A stretch of 64,000 bases of DNA from Candidatus Hydrogenedentota bacterium (GTDB lineage Bacteria; Hydrogenedentota; Hydrogenedentia; Hydrogenedentales; JAGMZX01), in NCBI GenBank assembly GCA_029556545.1, contig JAKQEQ010000167.1, positions 56,889 through 120,888 of the forward strand, in the 5' to 3' direction. Made by a program: the position numbers and the translations under genes. Below are positions 46,841 to 56,532 of this stretch, one piece after another. Numbering within the stretch: position 1 is the stretch's first letter; each line of letters begins with the position of its first letter. Below the pieces are notes generated by a model, which saw nothing but the letters and a program-made list of their open reading frames with translations, searched no databases and was not told the DNA's origin.

Positions 46841-49495
46841 ATGAAAGCCTTCTACTGCGTCGGCACGCATTGGGACCGCGAGTGGTACGAACCGTTCCAG
46901 GAGTTTCGCATGTGGCTCGTCGAACTCATCGACGAGGTCATGGACCTCATGGAGCGCGACCCCGAGTACAAGTGTTTCCACCTCGACGGCCAGGCGATCG
47001 TCCTCGAAGACTACCTCGAAATCCGCCCCGAACAACGCGATCGCTTGACGCGCTTCCTGCGCGATCGCCGCTTGCTTGTCGGGCCCTGGTACAACCTGCC
47101 GGACGAATGGCTCATCTCCGGCGAGAGCTTCGTGCGCAATCTCATGAAGGGCATCCGCATCTGCCGCGATTTCGGCGTCGCGCCCATGCGCTTCGCGTAC
47201 ACCCCCGACCAGTTCGGCCACGTCGCCGCCCTGCCGATGATCATGGCCGGATTCGGGCTCCCCTGCGGCATCTGTTGGCGCGGCACGCAGGACGAAACCC
47301 ATCCCGCGCAGTTCGTCTGGGTCGGCCCCGACGGATCGCGCATGGTCACCCACAAACTCAAGGACAAGGGCGGCTACGACCCGTTCCGCATGCACGTGCG
47401 CAATCCCGTAAGAGACGCCGATTTCTCGGACGCGAGCATCAAGGATCACTTCGATCCCTACCTCGATATCGAGAAGAACCGCGCCCATGCGCCGCTCATG
47501 CTCATGCTTGACGCGGTCGATCATCAGCGGCCCGACCCCGAGATGCCGCGACTCCTGAAGCTGCTGCGCGATCGGTACCCCGACGTCGAGTTTGTCTGGG
47601 GCTCGCTCGAAGAGTACGGGCAGGAGATGTTGCGCCACGCGGACGCCCTGCCCGAGCGGACCGGCGAACTGCGCATGCCCTGCCGCACCGCCGACCGCAC
47701 CTACCAATACCTCATCGTGCACACGCTCTCGTCGCGATACCCGATCAAGCGGCGCAACGGCGAGTGTCAGGCCCTCCTCGAAAAGTGGGCCGAGCCGCTC
47801 GCACTCTTCCAGATGCTCGACGGCGGCGCGCCGACGCTCCGCTATCTCGACCGCGCCTGGACCCACCTCATGAAGAATCACCCGCACGACTCCATCTGCG
47901 GGTGCAGCATCGACCAGGTCCACCGCGACATGCGCTACCGATTCGACCAGTGCGAGATGATCGGCGACGGCCTCGTTCGGCGCGCCGTGGCGCACGTGGG
48001 CGCGGCCTCCGTCGACGACGACGCCTGGAAGAACCTCGTCGTTCACAATCCGCTCCCCTTCCGCCGAAAGGAAATCGTCGATATCGCCATCCCGTTCCCG
48101 ACGGACTACGCCGACAAGACCGGCTTCGCCTTCATCGACGGGCTCGCCACCTCCGAGCGGCTGAACAAGTTCCACCTCCTCAACGCAGCCGGGGATCGAA
48201 TACCCTACCAGCACGCGCGCATCGATCGCGGCGTCGCCTTCAAGCACCTGAACGCGGCGGGCCGCAAACACACCGCCCACGCCGATGTGTATCACCTATC
48301 TCTGGAACTCGATCTGCCACCCTGCGGCCATACGACGCTCCGCGTCGAAGGAACCCACGACGCCACGCGCACCTTCGGCAGTCTGCGCACCGGCCCCCTC
48401 AGCGCCTCGAACGGCGTGATCGCGCTGCAAGTGCATCACGACGGCACGGCGTCGCTGCGACTCGAAACCTCGGGGCGGGCCTTCGACGGCCTCTTCTGCT
48501 ATGAAGACTGCGGCGATTCCGGCGACGGCTGGACCCGCGGACCCCTCAGCGACGACGTCGTATTCCGAACCCCCGGCAACAGCGTCGCCACGGCCATCGA
48601 GGAAGACGGACCGTTGCGGACGGTATTCCGCGTCGAGCGCGAGTTGCTGCTCCCTCGGCGCATCGACAAGCCGCATTACCGCCGCTCGGACGACCGTGTT
48701 TCCCTCCGAGTCACCGATTTCCTCCGCATCGACAAACACCCCCCCTGCCTCCGCGTCCGGACCATCCTCCGCAACACAGTCCGAGACCATCGGCTCCGAG
48801 TGCTCTTTCCCAGCGGCGTCAGCGCCGACCGCTCCTTCGCCGAGACGCCCTTCGCCGTTGTCGAGCGCGACGTCGCCATCCCGCCCGAGACGGCGCACTG
48901 GCAGGAGCGGGTGAACCCCGAGACGGCATTCACGTCCTATTTCGGCGTGCAGGACGCGCGCGGCGGCCTCGCCGTGCTGTCGCCCTGGGGCCTGCACGAA
49001 TACGAGGTCATGCAGACCCCCGAACGGGCTCTCGCGCTCACGCTCTTTCGCGCCACGGCCCAGACCGCCGGGACCTCCGGCGAGCCCGACGGCGAACTGC
49101 TCGAAGAGATGACCTTCGACTACCAGCTCTGGCCTTTCGCCGCCCCCTTCGACCCTGTGCGGGCGTGGCGTCTCGTAGCCGCGCAACAGGCCGGCGTGCG
49201 CGCGCACAGCGCGGCGAAGCCGCCCGAAGACCGCTCGTTCCTGGCGCTCGAACACGGCTTGGCCGTCGTGACGGCCATCAAACCGGCCCACGACGAGCGG
49301 GCCGGCGTCGTGCGGCTGTGGAACCCCACCGATGCGCCCGTCGAGGAACTCATACGCCTCGGCGCGCCGGTGGCCGAAGCACACCTCTGTAACCTGAACG
49401 AGGAGCCCTTGACGCCAATCACCCTGTCAGACAGCGGGATTCCCGTGCCTGTCCCCCCGCGCGGCCTCGCGACCGTCCTGTTCAAATGGCGCTAA
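46841..49495 (+). CDS. Alpha-mannosidase, GH38
   Basis: 884 residues from ATG 46841, with AAGGAG eight bases upstream; the ORF start at 46790 is rejected. GTHWDREWYEPF carries the zinc ligands (His, Asp) and opens the family domain. YTPDQFGHVAALP contains the nucleophile aspartate region. HPHDSICGCSIDQVH supplies another conserved histidine-aspartate pair. Beta-sandwich domains fill the C-terminal half. GH38 enzymes trim alpha-mannosyl residues of N-glycan-like substrates. No signal peptide is seen. With the GH20-like neighbour it suggests cytosolic processing of imported glycan fragments. Confidence 0.93.
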   Translation: MKAFYCVGTHWDREWYEPFQEFRMWLVELIDEVMDLMERDPEYKCFHLDGQAIVLEDYLEIRPEQRDRLTRFLRDRRLLVGPWYNLPDEWLISGESFVRNLMKGIRICRDFGVAPMRFAYTPDQFGHVAALPMIMAGFGLPCGICWRGTQDETHPAQFVWVGPDGSRMVTHKLKDKGGYDPFRMHVRNPVRDADFSDASIKDHFDPYLDIEKNRAHAPLMLMLDAVDHQRPDPEMPRLLKLLRDRYPDVEFVWGSLEEYGQEMLRHADALPERTGELRMPCRTADRTYQYLIVHTLSSRYPIKRRNGECQALLEKWAEPLALFQMLDGGAPTLRYLDRAWTHLMKNHPHDSICGCSIDQVHRDMRYRFDQCEMIGDGLVRRAVAHVGAASVDDDAWKNLVVHNPLPFRRKEIVDIAIPFPTDYADKTGFAFIDGLATSERLNKFHLLNAAGDRIPYQHARIDRGVAFKHLNAAGRKHTAHADVYHLSLELDLPPCGHTTLRVEGTHDATRTFGSLRTGPLSASNGVIALQVHHDGTASLRLETSGRAFDGLFCYEDCGDSGDGWTRGPLSDDVVFRTPGNSVATAIEEDGPLRTVFRVERELLLPRRIDKPHYRRSDDRVSLRVTDFLRIDKHPPCLRVRTILRNTVRDHRLRVLFPSGVSADRSFAETPFAVVERDVAIPPETAHWQERVNPETAFTSYFGVQDARGGLAVLSPWGLHEYEVMQTPERALALTLFRATAQTAGTSGEPDGELLEEMTFDYQLWPFAAPFDPVRAWRLVAAQQAGVRAHSAAKPPEDRSFLALEHGLAVVTAIKPAHDERAGVVRLWNPTDAPVEELIRLGAPVAEAHLCNLNEEPLTPITLSDSGIPVPVPPRGLATVLFKWR

Positions 49496-49516
49496 TGGGC
49501 CAATCCTGGAATAGCT

Positions 49517-49580
49517 ATTCGTGTACTTCATGTGATTCGTGGTTCTCGTTCCGACCGCGAATCACACAAATCAAACGAAT
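49517..49580. terminator. Long imperfect palindrome between convergent GH38 and dnaE genes
   Basis: Two 27-nt arms (49517-49543 and 49554-49580) pair at 21 of 27 positions around a 10-nt loop. The position fits a two-way terminator. The left arm contains the 16-mer also found at 44718. Confidence 0.65.
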
Positions 49581-49593
49581 ATCCCCCCCGCCG

Positions 49594-52500
49594 TCACTCC
49601 CCGGCCGCCCGGCGCGTGCGCCAGCGCGGCTCCTCCGGCTTCGCCTCGACGGGCGGCGTGTGCGAGGGAAGGCCCATCCCCGCGGAGAACCAGAGGCAGC
49701 CCTCGCCGAGCACGTTCTCGACGTCCTGCCGCAGCGCGCGCGACGCCGCCACGCGGCACGCGCCCGTGGTGTGTACGGTGACCTCGTCGCGCTCGCTGGT
49801 CAGGCAGTGGAGATACACGTCGCACGTTCCGGGCCGCGCGCCCAGCACTTCCGCGATGCGTTCGATCAGCACGTCGTCCACGCCGGCGGTGCGCAGCCGA
49901 ATGTGGACGGCGGTGGTAAGTTCCTTCTCCGCGTCTTCGATGGGAAATAGGTCTATCGCCACAAGGCCCGGCGCCTGGCCGCGGTGGCTCACGCGCGCCC
50001 GCATCATGACAATCATGTCCTGCACAAGCAGCCCCACCTTCTTCTCGTAGAGGTCGCTGAACACGGTCACCTCGACGTGCCCATCGAGCGTCTCCAGCGT
50101 GAGAAACGCCATCTTCGCGCCCCGGCCCGTGATGTGCGTCTTGACGCCCGCCACCAGCCCGCCAAGGGTCACTTCCTGATTCTCGCGCAGTTCCGGCAGG
50201 TCCCCGAGATGAAGCGTCGAAAACCGCTTGATCGTGTCGGCGTGCCGCGCGAGCGGATGACTGCTCACGTATAACCCGAGCACCTCCTTCTCGTACTGAA
50301 GCAACTCGCTCTCGGGCCACTCGATCAAGTCGGGCTTCTGGCTCATGGTCTGCTCGTGCTGCTCCTCATCGAGCATGTCGAACAGCGAGGTCTGCCCCGC
50401 CGCGCGGTCCCGCTGCGCTATCTGCCCTTCTTCCAGCGCCGTCTCGACCACCGACGCGACCTGCCGCCGGTTCCACTCGGTCCCGAGGAACGCCCCGGCC
50501 TTGTTCAGACTCTCGATAAGCCGCTTGTTGACCAGGCGCGTATCGAGCCGCGAGCAGAAATCGAAAATGTCTTTGTACGGCCCGTTCTCGTTGCGTTGCT
50601 GCACGATGCTGTCCGCCGGCCCCTCCCCCACGTTCTTCACCGCGCCCATGCCGAAACGGATCGCGTCGCCCTCCACCGAGAACATGGTTTCGCTTTTGTT
50701 CACGTCCGGCGGAAGCACCTCGATGTCCATGCGACGGCACTCATCCACATACAAGGCGATCTTGTCGAGGTTGCCCCGCTCGCTCGTGAGCAGCGCGCAC
50801 ATGAACTCAACCGGGTAATTCGCCTTCAGATACGCCGTCTGATACGCCACGAAGGCGTAGCAGACGCTATGCGACTTGTTGAATCCGTAGCCCGCGAACG
50901 TCTCGATCTTGTCAAACAGCCCGCTGGTTAGCTCCTCATCCAGCCTCTGCCGCTGGCAACCCTCCGTGAACCGGCTCCGCTGCTCCGCCATCTCCTCCGG
51001 CTTCTTCTTCGACATCACCCGCCGCAGAATGTCCGCCTCCGCAAGGCTGTACCCCGCCAGCGCCTGCACAATCTGCATCACCTGCTCCTGGTAGAGCGCG
51101 ATGCCGTACGTCTCCCGCAGGATCGGCTCCAGTGCCGGATGATCGTATCTGATGTTCTCCGGGTGGAATTTGTTCTGAATATAAACATCGATATGCTGCA
51201 TCGGGCCCGGGCGATAGAGTGCAACAAGCGCCGTGATCTCTTCGAGGCTCTCAAGCCCGATGCGCTTGGTCAGCTCGCGCATGCCCGAACTCTCGAGCTG
51301 GAAGATTCCCGTCGTGCGCCCTGATCGAAGCAACGCGTATGTTTTCGGATCATTTGGTTCTAATTCATCTATTTGTATCGTTATGCCGCGGTTTTCGTGT
51401 ACCAGACGAACCGCCTCGTGCACCACGGTAAGAGTGCGTAAACCGAGAAAATCCATCTTCAGCAGACCCGTCTGCTCCACCCCGCTCATCTCGAACTGCG
51501 TCGCCACCGTGTCCGACCCGGACGCCTTGAACAACGGCACGTGCTCGGTCAACGGCTGGTCGCAAATGACAACGCCCGCCGCGTGCGTGCTCAGGCTGCT
51601 CACCGTTCCCTCCAGGCGCGTGGCGAGCCGCCAGAGTCGCGCCACCTGCGGATCGCCGTCCGCGAGCGCGCGCAGTTCAGGTTCCTTCTCCATCGACTTC
51701 TCGAGCGTAATCTTCAGTTCGTCCGGCACCAGTTTCGCAATGCGGTCCACGTCGCCGTAGGGCATGCCCATGACGCGCCCGACATTGCGAATGGCCTGCT
51801 TCGCAAGCATGCGGTTGAACGTGATGATCTGGGACACGTTGTCGGGCCCGTACTGGGCGCGCGCGTATTCGATCATCTCGCCCCGCCGCTCGTAGCAGAA
51901 GTCGATGTCGAAGTCCGGCATGCTCACGCGGTCGGGGTTCAGGAACCGCTCGAAAAGCAGCTTGTATCGAATCGGGTCGATGTTCGTGATGCGAAGCGCA
52001 TACGCCGCGAGACTGCCCGCGCCCGACCCGCGTCCCGGCCCGACCGGGATGCCCCGCTCGCGCGCATACTTGATGAGATCCCAGACTACGAGGAAGTAGT
52101 CCACGAACCCCATCCGCTCAATCACGCTCAACTCGAAATCGAGACGCTCCACCAGCGCCGGGTCCGGCGTCTCACCGAAGCGCTCGACAAGCCCCTTATG
52201 CGCCAAATCGCGCAGATAGCGCTCGCGGGTCACGCCCTCAGGCGGCGTGAATTTCGGAATGAGCCGCTTGCCCAGCGGCAGTTCCAGGTTGCAACGCTCC
52301 GCCACCTTGACCGTGTTCGCGACGGCCTCGGGCCAGCGCTTGAATTTCTCGCGCATCTCATCCGGACTGCGAAAGTGGAATTCGGAGGTCGGGAACTTGA
52401 ACCGGCTTTCCGTTTCAAGCGTGCTGCCCGTCTGGATGCACAGCAGCGCCTCGTGCGCCTCCGCGTCCGCCTTGTCGATGTAGTGACAGTCGTTCGAGGC

Positions 52501-53112
52501 GATCATCATCAGGCCGTGGCGCTCGGCGAGTTCCGCGAGCATCGGGTTGATCTTCTCCTCCTCGGGCATGCCGTGGTCCATGATCTCGATGAGGAAATTG
52601 TCGCGCCCGAAAATCTCGACGTAGTTGCGGATATGCGCGTTCGCGGCGTCGATGTCATCGTTATTCAGCGCCTGCGGGATGCGCCCCGCGAGACACGAAC
52701 TCGTCGCTATCAGCCCCTCGTGGTGCTTGGCGAGCAGCGCGTCATCCACGCGCGGCTTGTAGTGAAACCCTTCGAGATATCCCGCCGTGCTAAGCTTGCA
52801 CAGATTGTAATACCCCGTTTCGTTCTCGCACAGCACGAGCAGGTGGTTGCAGGCCGTGCCCGCAGACCGGAACGAACGGTCGAAACGGTCCGTGGGCGAG
52901 ACGTACAACTCACAGCCGATAATCGGCTTGATGCCCCGTTTGCGCGCTTCCTGAAAGAAGTCGATGGCCCCGAACAAGGCGGCGTGGTCGGTCAACGCGC
53001 AGGAACGCATACCGAACTCGACGCAGCGATCGAGCACCTTCTCGATCTTGCACGCGCCGTCCAGCACCGAGTACTCCGAATGCAGATGAAGATGCACAAA
53101 GCCCGCGCTCAT
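49594..53112 (-). CDS. dnaE: DNA polymerase III subunit alpha
   Basis: 1172 residues from ATG 53112, with GGGAGG seven bases upstream; ATG 53127 is the longer ORF start. Order: PHP domain (FVHLHLHSEYSVLDG), palm with the catalytic acids in PDFDIDFC, fingers and helix-hairpin-helix region, and an OB fold near the C-terminus (VTLGGLVAGVKTHITGRGAKMAF). This is the replicative DnaE1-type polymerase of the chromosomal replisome. The start overlaps the pncC stop by four bases (ATGA), so the two are co-translated. The C-terminal tail (about 1130-1172) is Pro/Arg-rich. Confidence 0.97.
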   Translation of the reverse strand: MSAGFVHLHLHSEYSVLDGACKIEKVLDRCVEFGMRSCALTDHAALFGAIDFFQEARKRGIKPIIGCELYVSPTDRFDRSFRSAGTACNHLLVLCENETGYYNLCKLSTAGYLEGFHYKPRVDDALLAKHHEGLIATSSCLAGRIPQALNNDDIDAANAHIRNYVEIFGRDNFLIEIMDHGMPEEEKINPMLAELAERHGLMMIASNDCHYIDKADAEAHEALLCIQTGSTLETESRFKFPTSEFHFRSPDEMREKFKRWPEAVANTVKVAERCNLELPLGKRLIPKFTPPEGVTRERYLRDLAHKGLVERFGETPDPALVERLDFELSVIERMGFVDYFLVVWDLIKYARERGIPVGPGRGSGAGSLAAYALRITNIDPIRYKLLFERFLNPDRVSMPDFDIDFCYERRGEMIEYARAQYGPDNVSQIITFNRMLAKQAIRNVGRVMGMPYGDVDRIAKLVPDELKITLEKSMEKEPELRALADGDPQVARLWRLATRLEGTVSSLSTHAAGVVICDQPLTEHVPLFKASGSDTVATQFEMSGVEQTGLLKMDFLGLRTLTVVHEAVRLVHENRGITIQIDELEPNDPKTYALLRSGRTTGIFQLESSGMRELTKRIGLESLEEITALVALYRPGPMQHIDVYIQNKFHPENIRYDHPALEPILRETYGIALYQEQVMQIVQALAGYSLAEADILRRVMSKKKPEEMAEQRSRFTEGCQRQRLDEELTSGLFDKIETFAGYGFNKSHSVCYAFVAYQTAYLKANYPVEFMCALLTSERGNLDKIALYVDECRRMDIEVLPPDVNKSETMFSVEGDAIRFGMGAVKNVGEGPADSIVQQRNENGPYKDIFDFCSRLDTRLVNKRLIESLNKAGAFLGTEWNRRQVASVVETALEEGQIAQRDRAAGQTSLFDMLDEEQHEQTMSQKPDLIEWPESELLQYEKEVLGLYVSSHPLARHADTIKRFSTLHLGDLPELRENQEVTLGGLVAGVKTHITGRGAKMAFLTLETLDGHVEVTVFSDLYEKKVGLLVQDMIVMMRARVSHRGQAPGLVAIDLFPIEDAEKELTTAVHIRLRTAGVDDVLIERIAEVLGARPGTCDVYLHCLTSERDEVTVHTTGACRVAASRALRQDVENVLGEGCLWFSAGMGLPSHTPPVEAKPEEPRWRTRRAAGE

Positions 53113-53591
53113 GCCAGAGCCTCCCAAAGCAGTTCCAACGCAGCGTCCGCCGTTTGCCGCTTCACTGCGTCTCGATCTCCTTCAAAATCATGCCGCCGCA
53201 CCACAACATCCTCCGCCGTCGCCAACGCCGCATAGACCAACCCGACCGGCTTCTCCGGCGCGCCGCCCGTCGGGCCCGCGATGCCCGTAACCGCCAAGGC
53301 ATAATCCGCCGCGAACCGTTCCCGCGCGCCGATCGCCATCTCCCGCGCCGTCGCTTCGCTTACCGCGCCGTGGGCGGCCAGCGTCTCCCGCGAAACGCCC
53401 AACACCGCGCACTTCACTTCGTTGCTGTACGCCACCACACCGCCCACGAAACACGCCGACGCCCCCGGCACGTTCGTCAGCCGGTGCGCGATGAGCCCGC
53501 CGCTGCACGACTCCGCCGTTGCGACGAACTCGCCGCGCGCCGTCAACCGCGCTACAATGCGCCCTTCGATATCCGGCTCGCTCTCCGCCAT
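53109..53591 (-). CDS. pncC: CinA-family nicotinamide-nucleotide amidohydrolase (PncC)
   Basis: 160 residues, the stand-alone C-terminal CinA domain. ATAESCSGGLIAHRLTNVPGAS has the nucleophile serine region, VVAYSNEVKCAVLGV and AVTGIAGPTGG complete the family signature, and the later GLVYAAL and RRHDFEGDRDAVKRQTADAAL are typical. PncC deamidates nicotinamide mononucleotide to the acid form in NAD recycling, for example after DNA ligase activity. It is coupled to dnaE by an ATGA overlap, linking NAD recycling and replication genes. Confidence 0.93.
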   Translation of the reverse strand: MAESEPDIEGRIVARLTARGEFVATAESCSGGLIAHRLTNVPGASACFVGGVVAYSNEVKCAVLGVSRETLAAHGAVSEATAREMAIGARERFAADYALAVTGIAGPTGGAPEKPVGLVYAALATAEDVVVRRHDFEGDRDAVKRQTADAALELLWEALA

Positions 53592-53612
53592 GCGTCATGC
53601 CCCAGTTTGTGG

Positions 53613-53631
53613 CACGGGCGTCCCGCCCGTG
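53613..53631. repeat. CACGGGCG palindrome (REP-like)
   Basis: CACGGGCG, loop TCC, CGCCCGTG: an eight-base-pair perfect stem. The preceding 11 bases GTGGCACGGGC recur at 3043-3053. Confidence 0.6.
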
Positions 53632-53772
53632 ACTCAACACATGGCCAAGATGACCATGCCGCGTCCGGTTACGGTAGCATCCCGCGCGGATCAGGGGCAA
53701 TTGGTGAAAATAGAGAAAAGGGCCATAACCACGGTGACCTCGAAAGCGCCAGCAAACGCAAGCCGGTGGGGG

Positions 53773-53801
53773 TTGTCCGTGCGGCTCCCGTCGGGTATAC
53801 T
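53773..53801 (+). promoter_or_regulatory. Putative promoter of the lytic transglycosylase gene
   Basis: TTGTCC, 17 bp, TATACT, with CGGG directly before the -10. The leader is about 32 nt. Confidence 0.55.
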
Positions 53802-53839
53802 GTTGACACGTTCATGGTCCGAGGTGTGGGACAGGTAGC

Positions 53840-54802
53840 ATGAAGCGATTGTTGATGAGTCCGATCATCCTTCTCTTGCTGGGGATACCCGTTCTCTCCC
53901 CCGGTTACGCGCCGGCGGAAGGCTCTGCCTCAAGCCGCATTCAGTCACAGAAAGAGCAGGCCCTCCCCGCAAGCCATCGGCACAGCATGGAACGGCGACG
54001 CTCAGCCATGGAGCGCCGACAAAACCTCAACATGCACCAGTACAAAGACAACGAGGGGACCATCACCATCACCAATCGGCCCGAGAAATACAGGAATCGC
54101 GCCGGATACACGGAAATTCGCATTGACTTCGAGCCGATTTACGTACCCAAACAGTTTCAATCCTACACGTCGCCGACCCAATACTCGACCAGTTCGATTG
54201 AGGGGCTGGTGCGGACCTATGCACAGCGGTACCTGCTGGACGAAAGCCTCATCTACGCCGTGATTCGCGTCGAGAGCAATTTCAATCCGAACGCGGTCTC
54301 GCGTGCCGGCGCGTGTGGCCTCATGCAGCTTATGCCCGCCACAGCCGCGGAAATGGGCGTTACGCACATTTTCGACCCGGCACAGAACATCGCCGGGGGC
54401 ACGCAGTATCTGGCCAAGATGCTCGGGCTGTTCCGCAACGACCTCAGCCTCGCGCTTGCGGCGTATAACGCCGGCCCCGAAGCCGTGAAGAAACATAACG
54501 GCATCCCGCCCTATGCCGAGACCCAGTCCTACGTGCGCAACGTAATCGCGCACCACAAGCAATTCCAAACGGGGGGCGTGCAGGCGCGCTCCACCTACGC
54601 AAGCCGCGTGCGGCACGCCGCCCCCGCGCCGCCGCCGCTGCCCGCCGCGACAAAGAAGCAACTCGTCGTCCATTTCCACAGCGGCCTCCAGCAACCCGCC
54701 GACCAGATTCTCGACGAAGACCCCTACTACTACATCGTCTATGGCCGCCGCACCTATCCCGTCCGCAAAGAACTCGTCGCGCGCATCGAAGAGCCCGCGT
54801 AA
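53840..54802 (+). CDS. Lytic transglycosylase (SLT family) with N-terminal DUF4124-like segment
   Basis: 320 residues. A signal peptide (about 1-27) is followed by a charged region and a DUF4124-like stretch (MHQYKDNEGTITITNRPEKY). The SLT domain spans about 118-235: AVIRVESNFNPNAVS has the catalytic glutamate, and AGACGLMQLMPATAAEMGV and ALAAYNAGPEAV are the other classic motifs. A Pro-rich linker and a C-terminal segment DQILDEDPYYYIVYGRRTYP follow. It cleaves peptidoglycan between MurNAc and GlcNAc with 1,6-anhydro product, in the periplasm, during wall turnover or secretion-apparatus assembly. Confidence 0.92.
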   Translation: MKRLLMSPIILLLLGIPVLSPGYAPAEGSASSRIQSQKEQALPASHRHSMERRRSAMERRQNLNMHQYKDNEGTITITNRPEKYRNRAGYTEIRIDFEPIYVPKQFQSYTSPTQYSTSSIEGLVRTYAQRYLLDESLIYAVIRVESNFNPNAVSRAGACGLMQLMPATAAEMGVTHIFDPAQNIAGGTQYLAKMLGLFRNDLSLALAAYNAGPEAVKKHNGIPPYAETQSYVRNVIAHHKQFQTGGVQARSTYASRVRHAAPAPPPLPAATKKQLVVHFHSGLQQPADQILDEDPYYYIVYGRRTYPVRKELVARIEEPA

Positions 54803-54820
54803 TCCCCTTACTACCCGTTC

Positions 54821-54850
54821 TCGTCCTCGTTCCCGTAATCGTAATCGAAC
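54821..54850. repeat. Hexamer repeat array (copy 3, degenerate)
   Basis: TCGTCC, TCGTTC, CCGTAA, TCGTAA, TCGAAC in 6-bp register, following the transglycosylase gene. Shorter and more decayed than copies 1 and 2. Confidence 0.75.
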
Positions 54851-55035
54851 TACTCGACCTCGAACACCATCCGCCTCGCCCTCGGGCGCCTATCAATGGG
54901 CGTCATGAACAAGACGCATGATATGGACCCACAAATCACGCGGGAATCTATCGTCTGTGTTTCTCGTTATTCTTCGTTGTCTCGTTCAAGAGTAATTGAC
55001 GCGCCTTCGCGTCATGATGAAGAAGGTTCACCCAC

Positions 55036-55833
55036 ATGAATGCAACGCTTTCGCCGGCGCGCCGCTACGCCGACTTGGGGTACTACGTTCACGCGCGGTC
55101 CGTCTTCTCGGAAGACCTGATCCGCCGCGCCGTTGAAGGCATGGACGCGTTGCGGGAACGGCGTTACGAAGCCGGGACGTCCCCCGAGGAATCGTATTGG
55201 AACCCCGGCGATGACCCGAACAAACTGTGCAAGATCGAGATGCCCCAGTTCGCGAACCGCGCCATCTTCGAGTTGGTGAGCCATCCCGCACTGGGCCGAC
55301 TCGCCGCTGAGGTGACCGGCGCGAAGATGGTGCAAGCGTGGTGGGTCCAACTGCTCTACAAACCGCCCACCGCTGACGACCGGACCCACGGCACGAACGT
55401 CGGCTGGCATCAGGACCGCCAGTATTGGGACGCGTGGACGCCCGAGAGCGAGTTGTTTACCGCCTGGGTCGCGCTGAGCGACGTGACCGCCGACGCGGGG
55501 CCGATGCTGTTCGTGCCCGGCTCGCACCGTTGGGGCTTCCGGGGTGAGGGCGACTTCTTCGGCCAGGACATCGACGCACAACAGCGGGGCATTCGCGTGC
55601 CCGACGGCGAAGAGTGGTCCGAAGTCCCCGCGATCCTGCCGCCCGGCGGCGTCAGTTTCCACCATCATCTCACCTTTCACGCCAGCGGCCCAAACCACAG
55701 CACTGGACCGCGCCGTAGCTTCGCCATCCACCTCCGCACCGAGAACTCGCAGCCGGTGAACGGGGCCCGCAACGGGCTCGCGAGGTACATCGACGACCCG
55801 GAGCGCTGCCCGATTCTCTACGCCGCCCGCTGA
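55036..55833 (+). CDS. Phytanoyl-CoA dioxygenase (PhyH) family protein
   Basis: 265 residues of the Fe(II)/2-oxoglutarate-dependent PhyH family. The iron-binding H-x-D is in GWHQDRQYWDAW, the distal histidine in HLTFHASGPNHS, and the 2-oxoglutarate-binding arginine in GPRRSFAIHL. WVALSDVTADAGPMLFVPGSHRWG is the typical core. The family hydroxylates diverse small molecules; in this lineage it is greatly expanded with mostly unknown substrates. No signal peptide. The stop codon lies in the loop of a terminator-like hairpin. Confidence 0.92.
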   Translation: MNATLSPARRYADLGYYVHARSVFSEDLIRRAVEGMDALRERRYEAGTSPEESYWNPGDDPNKLCKIEMPQFANRAIFELVSHPALGRLAAEVTGAKMVQAWWVQLLYKPPTADDRTHGTNVGWHQDRQYWDAWTPESELFTAWVALSDVTADAGPMLFVPGSHRWGFRGEGDFFGQDIDAQQRGIRVPDGEEWSEVPAILPPGGVSFHHHLTFHASGPNHSTGPRRSFAIHLRTENSQPVNGARNGLARYIDDPERCPILYAAR

Positions 55834-55844
55834 AGCGGGCCGGC
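55822..55844. terminator. Hairpin whose loop contains the PhyH stop codon
   Basis: GCCG-CCCGC, loop TGAA, GCGGG-(C)-CGGC: a nine-pair stem with one bulge. The TGA of the PhyH gene is the loop. It lies between convergent genes. Confidence 0.55.
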
Positions 55845-55863
55845 GGTCGCTTGGCGATTCGCC

Positions 55864-56532
55864 CTACAGGTCCTTGATGCGCAGGTTCCGCCAGCGGACG
55901 CTCATCGGCTCGGTCTTCGTGCCGACGCCGTGCACTTGCAGCGCGATGAAACCGCTCGACGTCATGCCGTCGTGAAGATCGGCGCGCAACTCGCCGTTGA
56001 GCCACGTTTGGATGTGATCGCCCCGCGCCTCGATGCGCACCAAGTTCCACTCACCGTTCTTCCAAAGCTGGCGACCCGCCTCGCCGAAGGCCTTGGCCTC
56101 GGCGCTCTCCTTGTCCTTCGGGAAGAGCCAACCGCGCCGCGCCTCGTCATAAATGCCGCACGACCAGTCCCGGGGATTGTCTTCATCCTCGAGTTCGCAT
56201 TGATAGCCGTGGACGCGCCCGTCCTTGTACGTCTGAAGGCTGTTGCTGCGAATCTGCACCCCGGAGTTCAATCCCGGATGACCGAGAAACTCGAATTCAA
56301 GAATGAAATCCTTGTAGTGCTGCTGCGTGCAGAGAAACGAGTTGTCGGTATTCGGCACGGAGGTTCCGACAATCGCGCCGTCCTCGACGGCGTACTTCGC
56401 CGCGCCGCCCTTCTGCTCCCAGCCGTCGAGGGTTTGCCCGTCGAACAGGCTGACCCAGCCTTCCTCTTCCGCGACCGCGCCAAGAGTCACGACGAGGCCC
56501 AACAACACACAGCCAAGCCCGATCCGCTTCAT
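55864..56532 (-). CDS. DUF1080 (3-keto-disaccharide hydrolase domain) protein, secreted
   Basis: 222 residues. Signal peptide (about 1-21) and then one DUF1080 jelly-roll domain: WVSLFDGQTLDGWEQKGG, DFILEFEFLGHPGLNSGVQIRS, HGYQCELEDED and RADLHDGMTSSGFIALQVH are its usual landmarks. The superfamily is concanavalin-like. Some members hydrolyse 3-keto-glycosides made by Gfo/Idh-type dehydrogenases; no such dehydrogenase is in the window. Single-domain and full length. Probably periplasmic. Confidence 0.92.
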   Translation of the reverse strand: MKRIGLGCVLLGLVVTLGAVAEEEGWVSLFDGQTLDGWEQKGGAAKYAVEDGAIVGTSVPNTDNSFLCTQQHYKDFILEFEFLGHPGLNSGVQIRSNSLQTYKDGRVHGYQCELEDEDNPRDWSCGIYDEARRGWLFPKDKESAEAKAFGEAGRQLWKNGEWNLVRIEARGDHIQTWLNGELRADLHDGMTSSGFIALQVHGVGTKTEPMSVRWRNLRIKDL

